From: Lasioglossum baleicum
Lineage: Eukaryota; Arthropoda; Insecta; Hymenoptera; Halictidae
DNA: 64,000 nt
Assembly (NCBI RefSeq): GCF_051020765.1
Contig: NW_027469328.1
Span: 146,973-210,972 of the forward strand
Direction of reading: 5' to 3'
Each line of letters begins with the position of its first letter. The first letter of the stretch is position 1. A program made the translations under genes and the position numbers. Of this stretch, positions 40,501 to 52,687 are shown in pieces. The notes below the pieces were generated by a model. That model saw nothing but the letters and a program-made list of their open reading frames with translations. It did not search any database and was not told the origin of the DNA.

Positions 40501-42086
40501 GGCACGAAAATTCCGATTCGGCAAGCGCGATCACGATTTATTCGAGCTTATGTCAGATTCGACAATTATTCGTTTCACAAATGAATTTCTGTGCGGAATC
40601 GCTGTTTCGCGTGCTAGATCAGTGCATTTGCATGCAAGTATGCCAAATTGGAATAGAAACTCCGACCCGGCCAGCACGATCACGATTTATTCAAGCTTAT
40701 GTCAGATTCGACGATTCTTCGTTTCAGAATTGTATTTCTGTGCGGAATCGCTGTTTCGCGCGCTAGATGAGTGCATTTGCATGCAAGTATGCGAAATTGG
40801 CACGAAAACTCCGATTCGGCAAGCGCGATCACGATTTATTCGAGCCTATTTCAGATTCGACGATTCTTCGTTTCAGAAGTGTATTTCTGTGCGTAATCGC
40901 CGTTTCGAGTGCTAGATCAGTGCATTTGTATGCAAATATGCGAAATTGGACAGAAACTCCGACCAGGCAAGCACGATCACAATTTATACGAGCCTATGTC
41001 AGATTCGACGATTCTTCGTTTCAGAAGTGTATTTCTGTGCGGAATCGCTGTTTCGCGCGCTTGATCAGTGCATTTGCATGCAAAAATGAGAAATTGGCAC
41101 GAAAACTCCGATTCGGCAAGCGCGATCACGATTTATTCGAGCTTATGTCAGATTCGACAATTATTCGTTTCACAAATGAATTTCTGTGCGGAATCGCTGT
41201 TTCGCGTGCTAGATCAGTGCATTTGCATGCAAGTATGCCAAATTGGAATAGAAACTCCGACCCGGCCAGCACGATCACGATTTATTCAAGCTTATGTCAG
41301 ATTCGACGATTCTTCGTTTCAGAATTGTATTTCTGTGCGGAATCGCTGTTTCGCGCGCTAGATGAGTGCATTTGCATGCAAAAATGCGAAATTGGCACGA
41401 AAACTCCGATTCGGCAAGCGCGATCACGATTTATTCGAGCCTATTTCAGATTCGACGATTCTTCGTTTCAGAAGTGTATTTCTGTGCGGAATCGCTGTTT
41501 CGCGTGCTATATCAGTGCATTTGCATGCAAGTATGCGAAATTGGAATAGAAACTCCCACCCGGCAAGCACGATCACGATTTATTCGAGCTTATGTCAGAC
41601 TCGACGATTATTTGTTTCACAAATGAATTTCTGTGCGTAATCGCCGTTTCGCGTGCTAGATCAGTGCATTTGTATGCAAATATGCGAAATTGGACAGAAA
41701 CTCCGACCAGGCATGCACGATCACAATTTATTCGAGCCTATGTCAGATTCGACGATTCTTCGTTTCAGAAGTGTATTTCTGTGCGTAATCGCCGTTTCGA
41801 GTGCTAGATCAGTGCATTTGTATGCAAATATGCGAAATTGGACAGAAACTCCGACCAGGCAAGCACGATCACAATTTATTCGAGCCTATGTCAGATTCGA
41901 CGATTCTTCGTTTCAGAAGTGTATTTCTGTGCGGAATCGCTGTTTCGCGTGCGAGATCAGTGCATTTGCATGCAAATATGCGAAATTGGACAGAAACTAG
42001 GACCAGGCAAGCACGATCACAATTTATTCGAACCTATGTCAGATTCGACGATTCTTCGTTTCAGAAGTGTATTTCTGTGCGGAATC
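31509..42086 (+). repeat. 10.6-kb segmental duplication, copy 2
   Basis: Partner of 19,745-30,324. Relative to copy 1 it has net gains of one monomer near 36.2 kb (148 bp), one near 38.6 kb (149 bp) and one near 39.4 kb (149 bp), and a loss of three monomers near 41.4 kb (447 bp). A private change is caagtacgacc near 32,931 where copy 1 has caagcacgacc. The left break is tgcgg here against tacgg at 19,744. The right break is gaatctccg here against gaatcgctg at about 30,325. Confidence 0.85.
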
Positions 42087-42090
42087 TCCG

Positions 42091-44625
42091 TTTCGCGTGC
42101 TAGATCAGTGCATTTGCATGCAAGTATTCCAAATTGGAATAGAAACTCCCACCCGGCAAGCACGATCACGATTTATTCGAGCTTATGTCAGACTCGACGA
42201 TTATTTGTTTCACAAATGAATTTCTGTGCGTAATCGCCGTTTCGCGTGCTAGATCAGTGCATTTGTATGCAAATATGCGAAATTGGACAGAAACTCCGAC
42301 CAGGCAAGCACGATCACAATTTATTCGAGCCTATGTCAGATTCGACGATTCTTCGTTTCAGAAGTGTATTTCTGTGCTGAATCGCTGTTTCGCGTGCTAT
42401 ATCAGTGCATTTGCATGCAAGTATGCGAAATTGGCACGAAAACTCCGATTCGGCAAGCGCGATCACGATTTATTCGAGCCTATTTCAGATTCGACGATTC
42501 TTCGTTTCAGAAGTGTATTTCTGTGCGGAATCGCTGTTTCGCGTGCTATATCAGTGCATTTGCATGCAAGTATGCGAAATTGGAATAGAAACTCCGACCC
42601 GGCAAGCACGATTACGATTTATTCGGGTGTATGTCAGATTCGACGATTCTTCGTTTCAGAAGTGTATTTCTGTGCGGAATCGCTGTTTCGCGCGCTTGAT
42701 CAGTGCATTTGCATGCAAAAATGCGAAATTGGCACGAAAATTCCGATTCGGCAAGCGCGATCACGATTTATTCGAGCTTATGTCAGATTCGACAATTATT
42801 CGTTTCACAAATGAATTTCTGTGCGGAATCGCTGTTTCGCGTGCTAGATCAGTGCATTTGCATGCAAGTATGCCAAATTGGAATAGAAACTCCGACCCGG
42901 CCAGCACGATCACGATTTATTCAAGCTTATGTCAGATTCGACGATTCTTCGTTTCAGAATTGTATTTCTGTGCGGAATCGCTGTTTCGCGCGCTAGATGA
43001 GTGCATTTGCATGCAAGTATGCGAAATTGGCACGAAAACTCCGATTCGGCAAGCGCGATCACGATTTATTCGAGCCTATTTCAGATTCGACGATTCTTCG
43101 TTTCAGAAGTGTATTTCTGTGCGTAATCGCCGTTTCGAGTGCTAGATCAGTGCATTTGTATGCAAATATGCGAAATTGGACAGAAACTCCGACCAGGCAA
43201 GCACGATCACAATTTATACGAGCCTATGTCAGATTCGACGATTCTTCGTTTCAGAAGTGTATTTCTGTGCGGAATCGCTGTTTCGCGCGCTTGATCAGTG
43301 CATTTGCATGCAAAAATGCGAAATTGGCACGAAAACTCCGATTCGGCAAGCGCGATCACGATTTATTCGAGCTTATGTCAGATTCGACAATTATTCGTTT
43401 CACAAATGAATTTCTGTGCGGAATCGCTGTTTCGCGTGCTAGATCAGTGCATTTGCATGCAAGTATGCCAAATTGGAATAGAAACTCCGACCCGGCCAGC
43501 ACGATCACGATTTATTCAAGCTTATGTCAGATTCGACGATTCTTCGTTTCAGAATTGTATTTCTGTGCGGAATCGCTGTCTCGCGCGCTAGATGAGTGCA
43601 TTTGCATGCAAAAATGCGAAATTGGCACGAAAACTCCGATTCGGCAAGCGCGATCACGATTTATTCGAGCTTATGTCAGATTCGACAATTATTCGTTTCA
43701 CAAATGAATTTCTGTGCGGAATCGCTGTTTCGCGTGCTAGATCAGTGCATTTGCATGCAAGTATGCCAAATTGGAATAGAAACTCCGACCCGGCCAGCAC
43801 GATCACGATTTATTCAAGCTTATGTCAGATTCGACGATTCTTCGTTTCAGAATTGTATTTCTGTGAGGAATCGCTGTTTCGCGCGCTAGATCTGCGCATT
43901 TGCATGCAAGTATGAGAAATTGGAATAGAAACTCCGACCTGGCAAGCACGATCACCATTTATTCTACGTTATGTCAGATTCGACGATTCTTCGTTTCAGA
44001 AGTGTATGTCTGTGCTGAATCGCTGTTTCGCGTGCTATATCAGTGCATTTGCATGCAAGTATGCGAAATTGGCACGAAAACTCCGATTCGGCAAGCGCGA
44101 TCACGATTTATTCGAGCCTATTTCAGATTCAACGATTCTTCGTTTCAGAAGTGTATTTCTGTGCGGAATCGCTGTTTCGCGTGCTATATCAGTGCATTTG
44201 CATGCAAGTATGCGAAATTGGAATAGAAACTCCCACCCGGCAAGCACGATCACGATTTATTCGAGCTTATGTCAGACTCGACGATTATTTGTTTCACAAA
44301 TGAATTTCTGTGCGTAATCGCCGTTTCGCGTGCTAGATCAGTGCATTTGTATGCAAATATGCGAAATTGGACAGAAACTCCGACCAGGCATGCACGATCA
44401 CAATTTATTCGAGCCTATGTCAGATTCGACGATTCTTCGTTTCAGAAGTGTATTTCTGTGCGTAATCGCCGTTTCGAGTGCTAGATCAGTGCATTTGTAT
44501 GCAAATATGCGAAATTGGACAGAAACTCCGACCAGGCAAGCACGATCACAATTTATTCGAGCCTATGTCAGATTCGACGATTCTTCGTTTCAGAAGTGTA
44601 TTTCTGTGCGGAATCGCTGTTTCGC
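42091..44625 (+). repeat. Third copy of a 2.2-2.5-kb unit (also at 27,652 and 39,861)
   Basis: Aligns with 27,652-30,186 at a constant offset of 14,439, and its first 1.6 kb aligns with 39,861-41,440 at offset 2,230 (15 monomers). All three copies share gtattcc, the gggtgtatg monomer (ttcgggtgta) and gaaaattccg. One monomer near 29,030 is of a different subtype from its counterpart near 43,470 without changing length. Private changes are gctgtctcgcg near 43,577, ctgtgagg near 43,862 and attcaacg near 44,129. Confidence 0.8.
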
Positions 44626-45787
44626 GCGCTTGATCAGTGCATTTGCATGCAAGTATGCCAAATTGGAATAGAAACTCCGACCCGGCCAGCACGATCACGA
44701 TTTATTCAAGCTTATGTCAGATTCGACGATTCTTCGTTTCAGAATTGTATTTCTGTGCGGAATCGCTGTTTCGCGCGCTAGATGAGTGCATTTGCATGCA
44801 AATATGCGAAATTGGCACGAAAACTCCGATTCGGCAAGCACGATCACGATTTATTCGAGCTTATGTCAGACTTGACGATTATTTGTTTCACAAATGAATT
44901 TCTGTGCGTAATCGCCGTTTCGCGTGCTAGAGTAGTGCATTTGCATGCAAGTATGCCAAATTGGAATAGAAACTCCGACCCGGCCAGCACGATCACGATT
45001 TATTCAAGCTTATGTCAGATTCGACGATTCTTCGTTTCAGAATTGTATTTCTGTGCGGAATCGCTGTTTCGCGCGCTAGATCTGCGCATTTGCATGCAAG
45101 TATGAGAAATTGGAATAGAAACTCCGACCTGGCAAGCACGATCACAATTTATTCGAACCTATGTCAGATTCGATGATTCTTCGTTTCAGAAGTGTATTTC
45201 TGTGCGGAATCTCTGTTTCGCGTGCTAGATCAGTGCATTTGCATGCAAGTATGCCAAATTGGAATAGAAACTCCCACCCGGCAAGCACGATCACGATTTA
45301 TTCGAGCTTATGTCAGACTCGACGATTATTTGTTTCACAAATGAATTTCTGTGCGTAATCGCCGTTTCGCGTGCTAGATCAGTGTATTTGTATGCAAATA
45401 TGCGAAATTGGAAAGAAACTCCGACCCGGCAAGCACGATCACAATTTATTCGAGCCTATTTCAGATTCGACGATTCTTCGTTTCAGAAGTGTATTTCTGT
45501 GCGGAATCGCTGTTTCGCGAGCTTGATCAGTGCATTTGCATGCAAAAATGCGAAATTGGCACGAAAACTCCGATTCGGCAAGCGCGATCACGATTTATTC
45601 GAGCTTATGTCAGATTCGACAATTATTCGTTTCACAAATGAATTTCTGTGCGGAATCGCTGTTTCGCGTGCTAGATCAGTGCATTTGCATGCAAGTATGC
45701 CAAATTGGAATAGAAACTCCGACCCGGCCAGCACGATCACGATTTATTCAAGCTTATGTCAGATTCGACGATTCTTCGTTTCAGAAT
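44626..45787 (+). repeat. Satellite block between the 2.2-kb and 3.7-kb repeats
   Basis: About eight monomers of mixed subtype. Three HindIII-bearing ggccagcac monomers lie close together (44,689, 44,983, 45,723). A hybrid near 45,130 joins gacctggcaagcacgatca to caatttattcgaacc, and a ggaaagaaact monomer of 148 bp lies near 45,409. I see no larger unit here and no non-satellite sequence. Confidence 0.7.
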
Positions 45788-48700
45788 TGTATTTCTGTGC
45801 GGAATCGCTGTTTCGCGCGCTAGATGAGTGCATTTGCATGCAAATATGCGAAATTGGCACGAAAACTCCGATTCGGCAAGCACGATCACGATTTATTCGA
45901 GCTTATGTCAGACTTGACGATTATTTGTTTCACAAATGAATTTCTGTGCGTAATCGCCGTTTCGCGTGCTAGAGTAGTGCATTTGCATGCAAAAATGCTA
46001 AATTGGCACAGAAACTCCGATCCGCCAAGCACGATCACGATTTATTCGAGCTTATGTCAGATTCGACGATTCTTCGTTTCAGAATTGTATTTCTGTGCGG
46101 AATCGCTGTTTCGCGCGCTAGATCTGCGCATTTGCATGCAAGTATGAGAAATTGGAATAGAAACTCCGACCTGGCAAGCACGATCGCCATTTATTCTACG
46201 TTATGTCAGATTCGACGATTCTTCGTTTCAGAAGTGTATTTCTGTGCGGAATCGCTGTTTCGCGTGCTAGATCAGTGCATTTGCATGCAAATATGCGAAA
46301 TTGGACAGAAACTAGGACCAGGCAAGCACGATCACAATTTATTCGAACCTATGTCAGATTCGACGATTCTTCGTTTCAGAAGTGTATTTCTGTGCGGAAT
46401 CTCTGTTTCGCGTGCTAGATCATTGCATTTGCATGCAAGTATGCCAAATTGGAATAGAAACTCCCACCCGGCAAGCACGATCACGATTTATTCGAGCTTA
46501 TGTCAGACTCGACGATTATTTGTTTCACAAATGAATTTCTGTGCGTAATCGCCGTTTCGCGTGCTAGAACAGTGTATTTGTATGCAAATATGCGAAATTG
46601 GAAAGAAACTACGACCAGGCAAGCACGATCACAATTTATTCGAGCCTATGTCAGATTCGACGATTCCTCGTTTCAGAAGTGTATTTCTGTGCTGAATCGC
46701 TGTTTCGCGTGCTATATCAGTGCATTTGCATGCAAGTATGCGAAATTGGAATAGAAACTCCGACCCGGCAAGCACGATCACAATTTATTCGAGCCTATTT
46801 CAGATTCGACGATTCTTCGTTTCAGAAGTGTATTTCTGTTCGGAATCGCTGTTTCGCGTGCTATATCAGTGCATTTGCATGCAAGTATGCGAAATTGGAT
46901 TAGAAACTCCGACCCGGCAAGCACGATTACGATTTATTCGAGTGTATGTCAGATACGACGATTCTTCGTTTCAGAAGTGTATTCCTGTGCGGAATCGCTG
47001 TTTCGCGCACTTGATCAGTGCATTTGCATGCAAAAATGCGAAATTGGCACGAAAACTCCGATTCGGCAAGCGCGATCACGATTTATTCGAGCTTATGTCA
47101 GATTCGACAATTATTCGTTTCACAAATGAATTTCTGTGCGGAATCGCTGTTTCGCGTGCTAGATCAGTGCATTTGCATGCAAGTATGCCAAATTGGAATA
47201 GAAACTCCGTCCCGGCCAGCACGATCACGATTTATTCAAGCTTATGTCAGATTCGACGATTCTTCGTTTCAGAATTGTATTTCTGTGCGGAATCGCTGTT
47301 TCGCGCGCTAGATGAGTGCATTTGCATGCAAATATGCGAAATTGGCACGAAAACTCCGATTCGGCAAGCACGATCACGATTTATTCGAGCTTATGTCAGA
47401 CTTGACGATTATTTGTTTCACAAATGAATTTCTGTGCGTAATCGCCGTTTCGCGTGCTAGAGTAGTGCATTTGCATGCAAAAATGCTAAATTGGCACAGA
47501 AACTCCGATCCGCCAAGCACGATCACGATTTATTCGAGCTTATGTCAGATTCGACGATTCTTCGTTTCAGAATTGTATTTCTGTGCGGAATCGCTGTTTC
47601 GCGCGCTAGATCTGCGCATTTGCATGCAAGTATGAGAAATTGGAATAGAAACTCCGACCTGGCAAGCACGATCGCCATTTATTCTACGTTATGTCAGATT
47701 CGACGATTCTTCGTTTCAGAAGTGTATTTCTGTGCGGAATCGCTGTTTCGCGTGCTAGATCAGTGCATTTGCATGCAAATATGCGAAATTGGACAGAAAC
47801 TAGGACCAGGCAAGCACGATCACAATTTATTCGAACCTATGTCAGATTCGACGATTCTTCGTTTCAGAAGTGTATTTCTGTGCGGAATCTCTGTTTCGTG
47901 TGCTAGATCAGTGCATTTGCATTCAAGTATGCCAAATTGGAATAGAAACTCCCACCCGGCAAGCACGATCACGATTAATTCGAGCTTATGTCAGACTCGA
48001 CGATTATTTGTTTCACAAATGAATTTCTGTGCGTAATCGCCGTTTCGCGTGCTAGATCAGTGCATTTGTATGCAAATATGCGAAATTGGACAGAAACTAG
48101 GACCAGGCAAGCACGATCACAATTTATTCGAGCCTATGTCAGATTCGACGATTCTTCGTTTCAGAAGTGTATTTCTGTGCTGAATCGCTGTTTCGCGTGC
48201 TATATCAGTGCATTTGCATGCAAGTATGCGAAATTGGAATAGAAACTCCGACCTGGCAAGCACGATCACCATTTATTCTACGTTATGTCAGATTCGACGA
48301 TTCTTCGTTTCAGAAGTGTATTTCTGTGCGGAATCGCTGTTTCGCGTGCTAGATCAGTGCATTTGCATGCAAATATGCGAAATTGGACAGAAACTAGGAC
48401 CAGGCAAGCACGATCACAATTTATTCGAGCCTATGTCAGATTCGACGATTCTTCGTTTCAGAAGTGTATTTCTGTGCTGAATCGCTGTTTCGCGTGCTAT
48501 ATCAGTGCATTTGCATGCAAGTATGCGAAATTGGAATAGAAACTCCGACCCGGCAAGCACGATCACAATTTATTCGAGCCTATGTCAGATTCGACGATTC
48601 TTCGTTTCAGAAGTGTATTTCTGTGCTGAATCGCTGTTTCGCGTGCTATATCAGTGCATTTGCATGCAAGTATGCGAAATTGGAATAGAAACTCCGACCC

Positions 48701-51700
48701 GGCAAGCACGATCACAATTTATTCGATCCTATTTCAGATTCGACGATTCTTCGTTTCAGAAGTGTATTTCTGTGCGGAATCGCTGTTTCGCGTGCTATAT
48801 CAGTGCATTTGCATGCAAGTATGCGAAATTGGAATAGAAACTCCGACCCGGCAATCACGATTACGATTTATTCGAGTGTATGTCAGATTCGACGATTCTT
48901 CGTTTCAGAAGTGTATTTCTGTGCGGAATCGCTGTTTCGCGCGCTTGATCAGTGCATTTGCATGCAAAAATGCGAAATTGGCACGAAAACTCCGATTCGG
49001 CAAGCGCGATCACGATTTATTCGAGCTTATGTCAGATTCGACAATTATTCGTTTCACAAATGAATTTCTGTGCGGAATCGCTGTTTCGCGTGCTAGATCA
49101 GTGCATTTGCATGCAAGTATGCCAAATTGGAATAGAAACTCCGACCCGGCCAGCACGATCACGATTTATTCAAGCTTATGTCAGATTCGACGATTCTTCG
49201 TTTCAGAATTGTATTTCTGTGCGGAATCGCTGTTTCGCGCGCTAGATCTGCGCATTTGCATGCAAGTATGAGAAATTGGAATAGAAACTCCGACCTGGCA
49301 AGCACGATCACCATTTATTCTACGTTATGTCAGATTCGACGATTCTTCGTTTCAGAAGTGTATTTCTGTGCGGAATCGCTGTTTCGCGTGCTAGATCAGT
49401 GCATTTGCATGCAAATATGCGAAATTGGACAGAAACTAGGACCAGGCAAGCACGATCACAATTTATTCGAACCTATGTCAGATTCGATGATTCTTCGTTT
49501 CAGAAGTGTATTTCTGTGCGGAATCGCTGTTTCGCGCGCTAGATGAGTGCATTTGCATGCAAATATGCGAAATTGGCACGAAAACTCCGATTCGGCAAGC
49601 ACGATCACGATTTATTCGAGCTTATGTCAGACTTGACGATTATTTGTTTCACAAATGAATTTCTGTGCGTAATCGCCGTTTCGCGTGCTAGAGTAGTGCA
49701 TTTGCATGCAAAAATGCTAAATTGGCACAGAAACTCCGATCCGCCAAGCACGATCACGATTTATTCGAGCTTATGTCAGATTCGACGATTCTTCGTTTCA
49801 GAATTGTATTTCTGTGCGGAATCGCTGTTTCGCGCGCTAGATCTGCGCATTTGCATGCAAGTATGAGAAATTGGAATAGAAACTCCGACCTGGCAAGCAC
49901 GATCGCCATTTATTCTACGTTATGTCAGATTCGACGATTCTTCGTTTCAGAAGTGTATTTCTGTGCGGAATCGCTGTTTCGCGTGCTAGATCAGTGCATT
50001 TGCATGCAAATATGCGAAATTGGACAGAAACTAGGACCAGGCAAGCACGATCACAATTTATTCGAACCTATGTCAGATTCGACGATTCTTCGTTTCAGAA
50101 GTGTATTTCTGTGCGGAATCTCTGTTTCGCGTGCTAGATCATTGCATTTGCATGCAAGTATGCCAAATTGGAATAGAAACTCCCACCCGGCAAGCACGAT
50201 CACGATTTATTCGAGCTTATGTCAGACTCGACGATTATTTGTTTCACAAATGAATTTCTGTGCGTAATCGCCGTTTCGCGTGCTAGAACAGTGTATTTGT
50301 ATGCAAATATGCGAAATTGGAAAGAAACTACGACCAGGCAAGCACGATCACAATTTATTCGAGCCTATGTCAGATTCGACGATTCCTCGTTTCAGAAGTG
50401 TATTTCTGTGCTGAATCGCTGTTTCGCGTGCTATATCAGTGCATTTGCATGCAAGTATGCGAAATTGGAATAGAAACTCCGACCCGGCAAGCACGATCAC
50501 AATTTATTCGAGCCTATTTCAGATTCGACGATTCTTCGTTTCAGAAGTGTATTTCTGTTCGGAATCGCTGTTTCGCGTGCTATATCAGTGCATTTGCATG
50601 CAAGTATGCGAAATTGGATTAGAAACTCCGACCCGGCAAGCACGATTACGATTTATTCGAGTGTATGTCAGATACGACGATTCTTCGTTTCAGAAGTGTA
50701 TTCCTGTGCGGAATCGCTGTTTCGCGCACTTGATCAGTGCATTTGCATGCAAAAATGCGAAATTGGCACGAAAACTCCGATTCGGCAAGCGCGATCACGA
50801 TTTATTCGAGCTTATGTCAGATTCGACAATTATTCGTTTCACAAATGAATTTCTGTGCGGAATCGCTGTTTCGCGTGCTAGATCAGTGCATTTGCATGCA
50901 AGTATGCCAAATTGGAATAGAAACTCCGTCCCGGCCAGCACGATCACGATTTATTCAAGCTTATGTCAGATTCGACGATTCTTCGTTTCAGAATTGTATT
51001 TCTGTGCGGAATCGCTGTTTCGCGCGCTAGATGAGTGCATTTGCATGCAAATATGCGAAATTGGCACGAAAACTCCGATTCGGCAAGCACGATCACGATT
51101 TATTCGAGCTTATGTCAGACTTGACGATTATTTGTTTCACAAATGAATTTCTGTGCGTAATCGCCGTTTCGCGTGCTAGAGTAGTGCATTTGCATGCAAA
51201 AATGCTAAATTGGCACAGAAACTCCGATCCGCCAAGCACGATCACGATTTATTCGAGCTTATGTCAGATTCGACGATTCTTCGTTTCAGAATTGTATTTC
51301 TGTGCGGAATCGCTGTTTCGCGCGCTAGATCTGCGCATTTGCATGCAAGTATGAGAAATTGGAATAGAAACTCCGACCTGGCAAGCACGATCGCCATTTA
51401 TTCTACGTTATGTCAGATTCGACGATTCTTCGTTTCAGAAGTGTATTTCTGTGCGGAATCGCTGTTTCGCGTGCTAGATCAGTGCATTTGCATGCAAATA
51501 TGCGAAATTGGACAGAAACTAGGACCAGGCAAGCACGATCACAATTTATTCGAACCTATGTCAGATTCGACGATTCTTCGTTTCAGAAGTGTATTTCTGT
51601 GCGGAATCTCTGTTTCGTGTGCTAGATCAGTGCATTTGCATGCAAGTATGCCAAATTGGAATAGAAACTCCCACCCGGCAAGCACGATCACGATTAATTC

Positions 51701-52687
51701 GAGCTTATGTCAGACTCGACGTTTATTTGTTTCACAAATGAATTTCTGTGCGTAATCGCCGTTTCGCGTGCTAGATCAGTGCATTTGTATGCAAATATGC
51801 GAAATTGGACAGAAACTAGGACCAGGCAAGCACGATCACAATTTATTCGAGCCTATGTCAGATTCGACGATTCTTCGTTTCAGAAGTGTATTTCTGTGCT
51901 GAATCGCTGTTTCGCGTGCTATATCAGTGCATTTGCATGCAAGTATGCGAAATTGGAATAGAAACTCCGACCTGGCAAGCACGATCACCATTTATTCTAC
52001 GTTATGTCAGATTCGACGATTCTTCGTTTCAGAAGTGTATTTCTGTGCGGAATCGCTGTTTCGCGTGCTAGATCAGTGCATTTGCATGCAAATATGCGAA
52101 ATTGGACAGAAACTAGGACCAGGCAAGCACGATCACAATTTATTCGAGCCTATGTCAGATTCGACGATTCTTCGTTTCAGAAGTGTATTTCTGTGCTGAA
52201 TCGCTGTTTCGCGTGCTATATCAGTGCATTTGCATGCAAGTATGCGAAATTGGAATAGAAACTCCGACCCGGCAAGCACGATAACAATTTATTCGAGCCT
52301 ATGTCAGATTCGACGATTCTTCGTTTCAGAAGTGTATTTCTGTGCTGAATCGCTGTTTCGCGTGCTATATCAGTGCATTTGCATGCAAGTATGCGAAATT
52401 GGAATAGAAACTCCGACCCGGCAAGCACGATCACAATTTATTCGATCCTATTTCAGATTCGACGATTCTTCGTTTCAGAAGTGTATTTCTGTGCGGAATC
52501 GCTGTTTCGCGTGCTATATCAGTGCATTTGCATGCAAGTATGCGAAATTGGAATAGAAACTCCGACCCGGCAATCACGATTACGATTTATTCGAGTGTAT
52601 GTCAGATTCGACGATTCTTCGTTTCAGAAGTGTATTTCTGTGCGGAATCGCTGTTTCGCGCGCTTGATCAGTGCATTTGCATGCAAA
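45788..52687 (+). repeat. 3,719-bp (25-monomer) tandem duplication, about 1.86 copies
   Basis: Copy 1 runs 45,788-49,506. Copy 2 runs 49,507-52,687 and is cut off where caaaaatgcg becomes caaatatgcg. Over the shared 3,181 bp I see only three differences: gcattcaag near 47,922 against gcatgcaag, gacgtttattt near 51,719 against gacgattattt, and gataaca near 52,282 against gatcaca. Shared rare variants (gatcattgc, gcgaaattggaaag, ctgttcgg, cgtcccggcc) confirm the relation. Confidence 0.9.
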
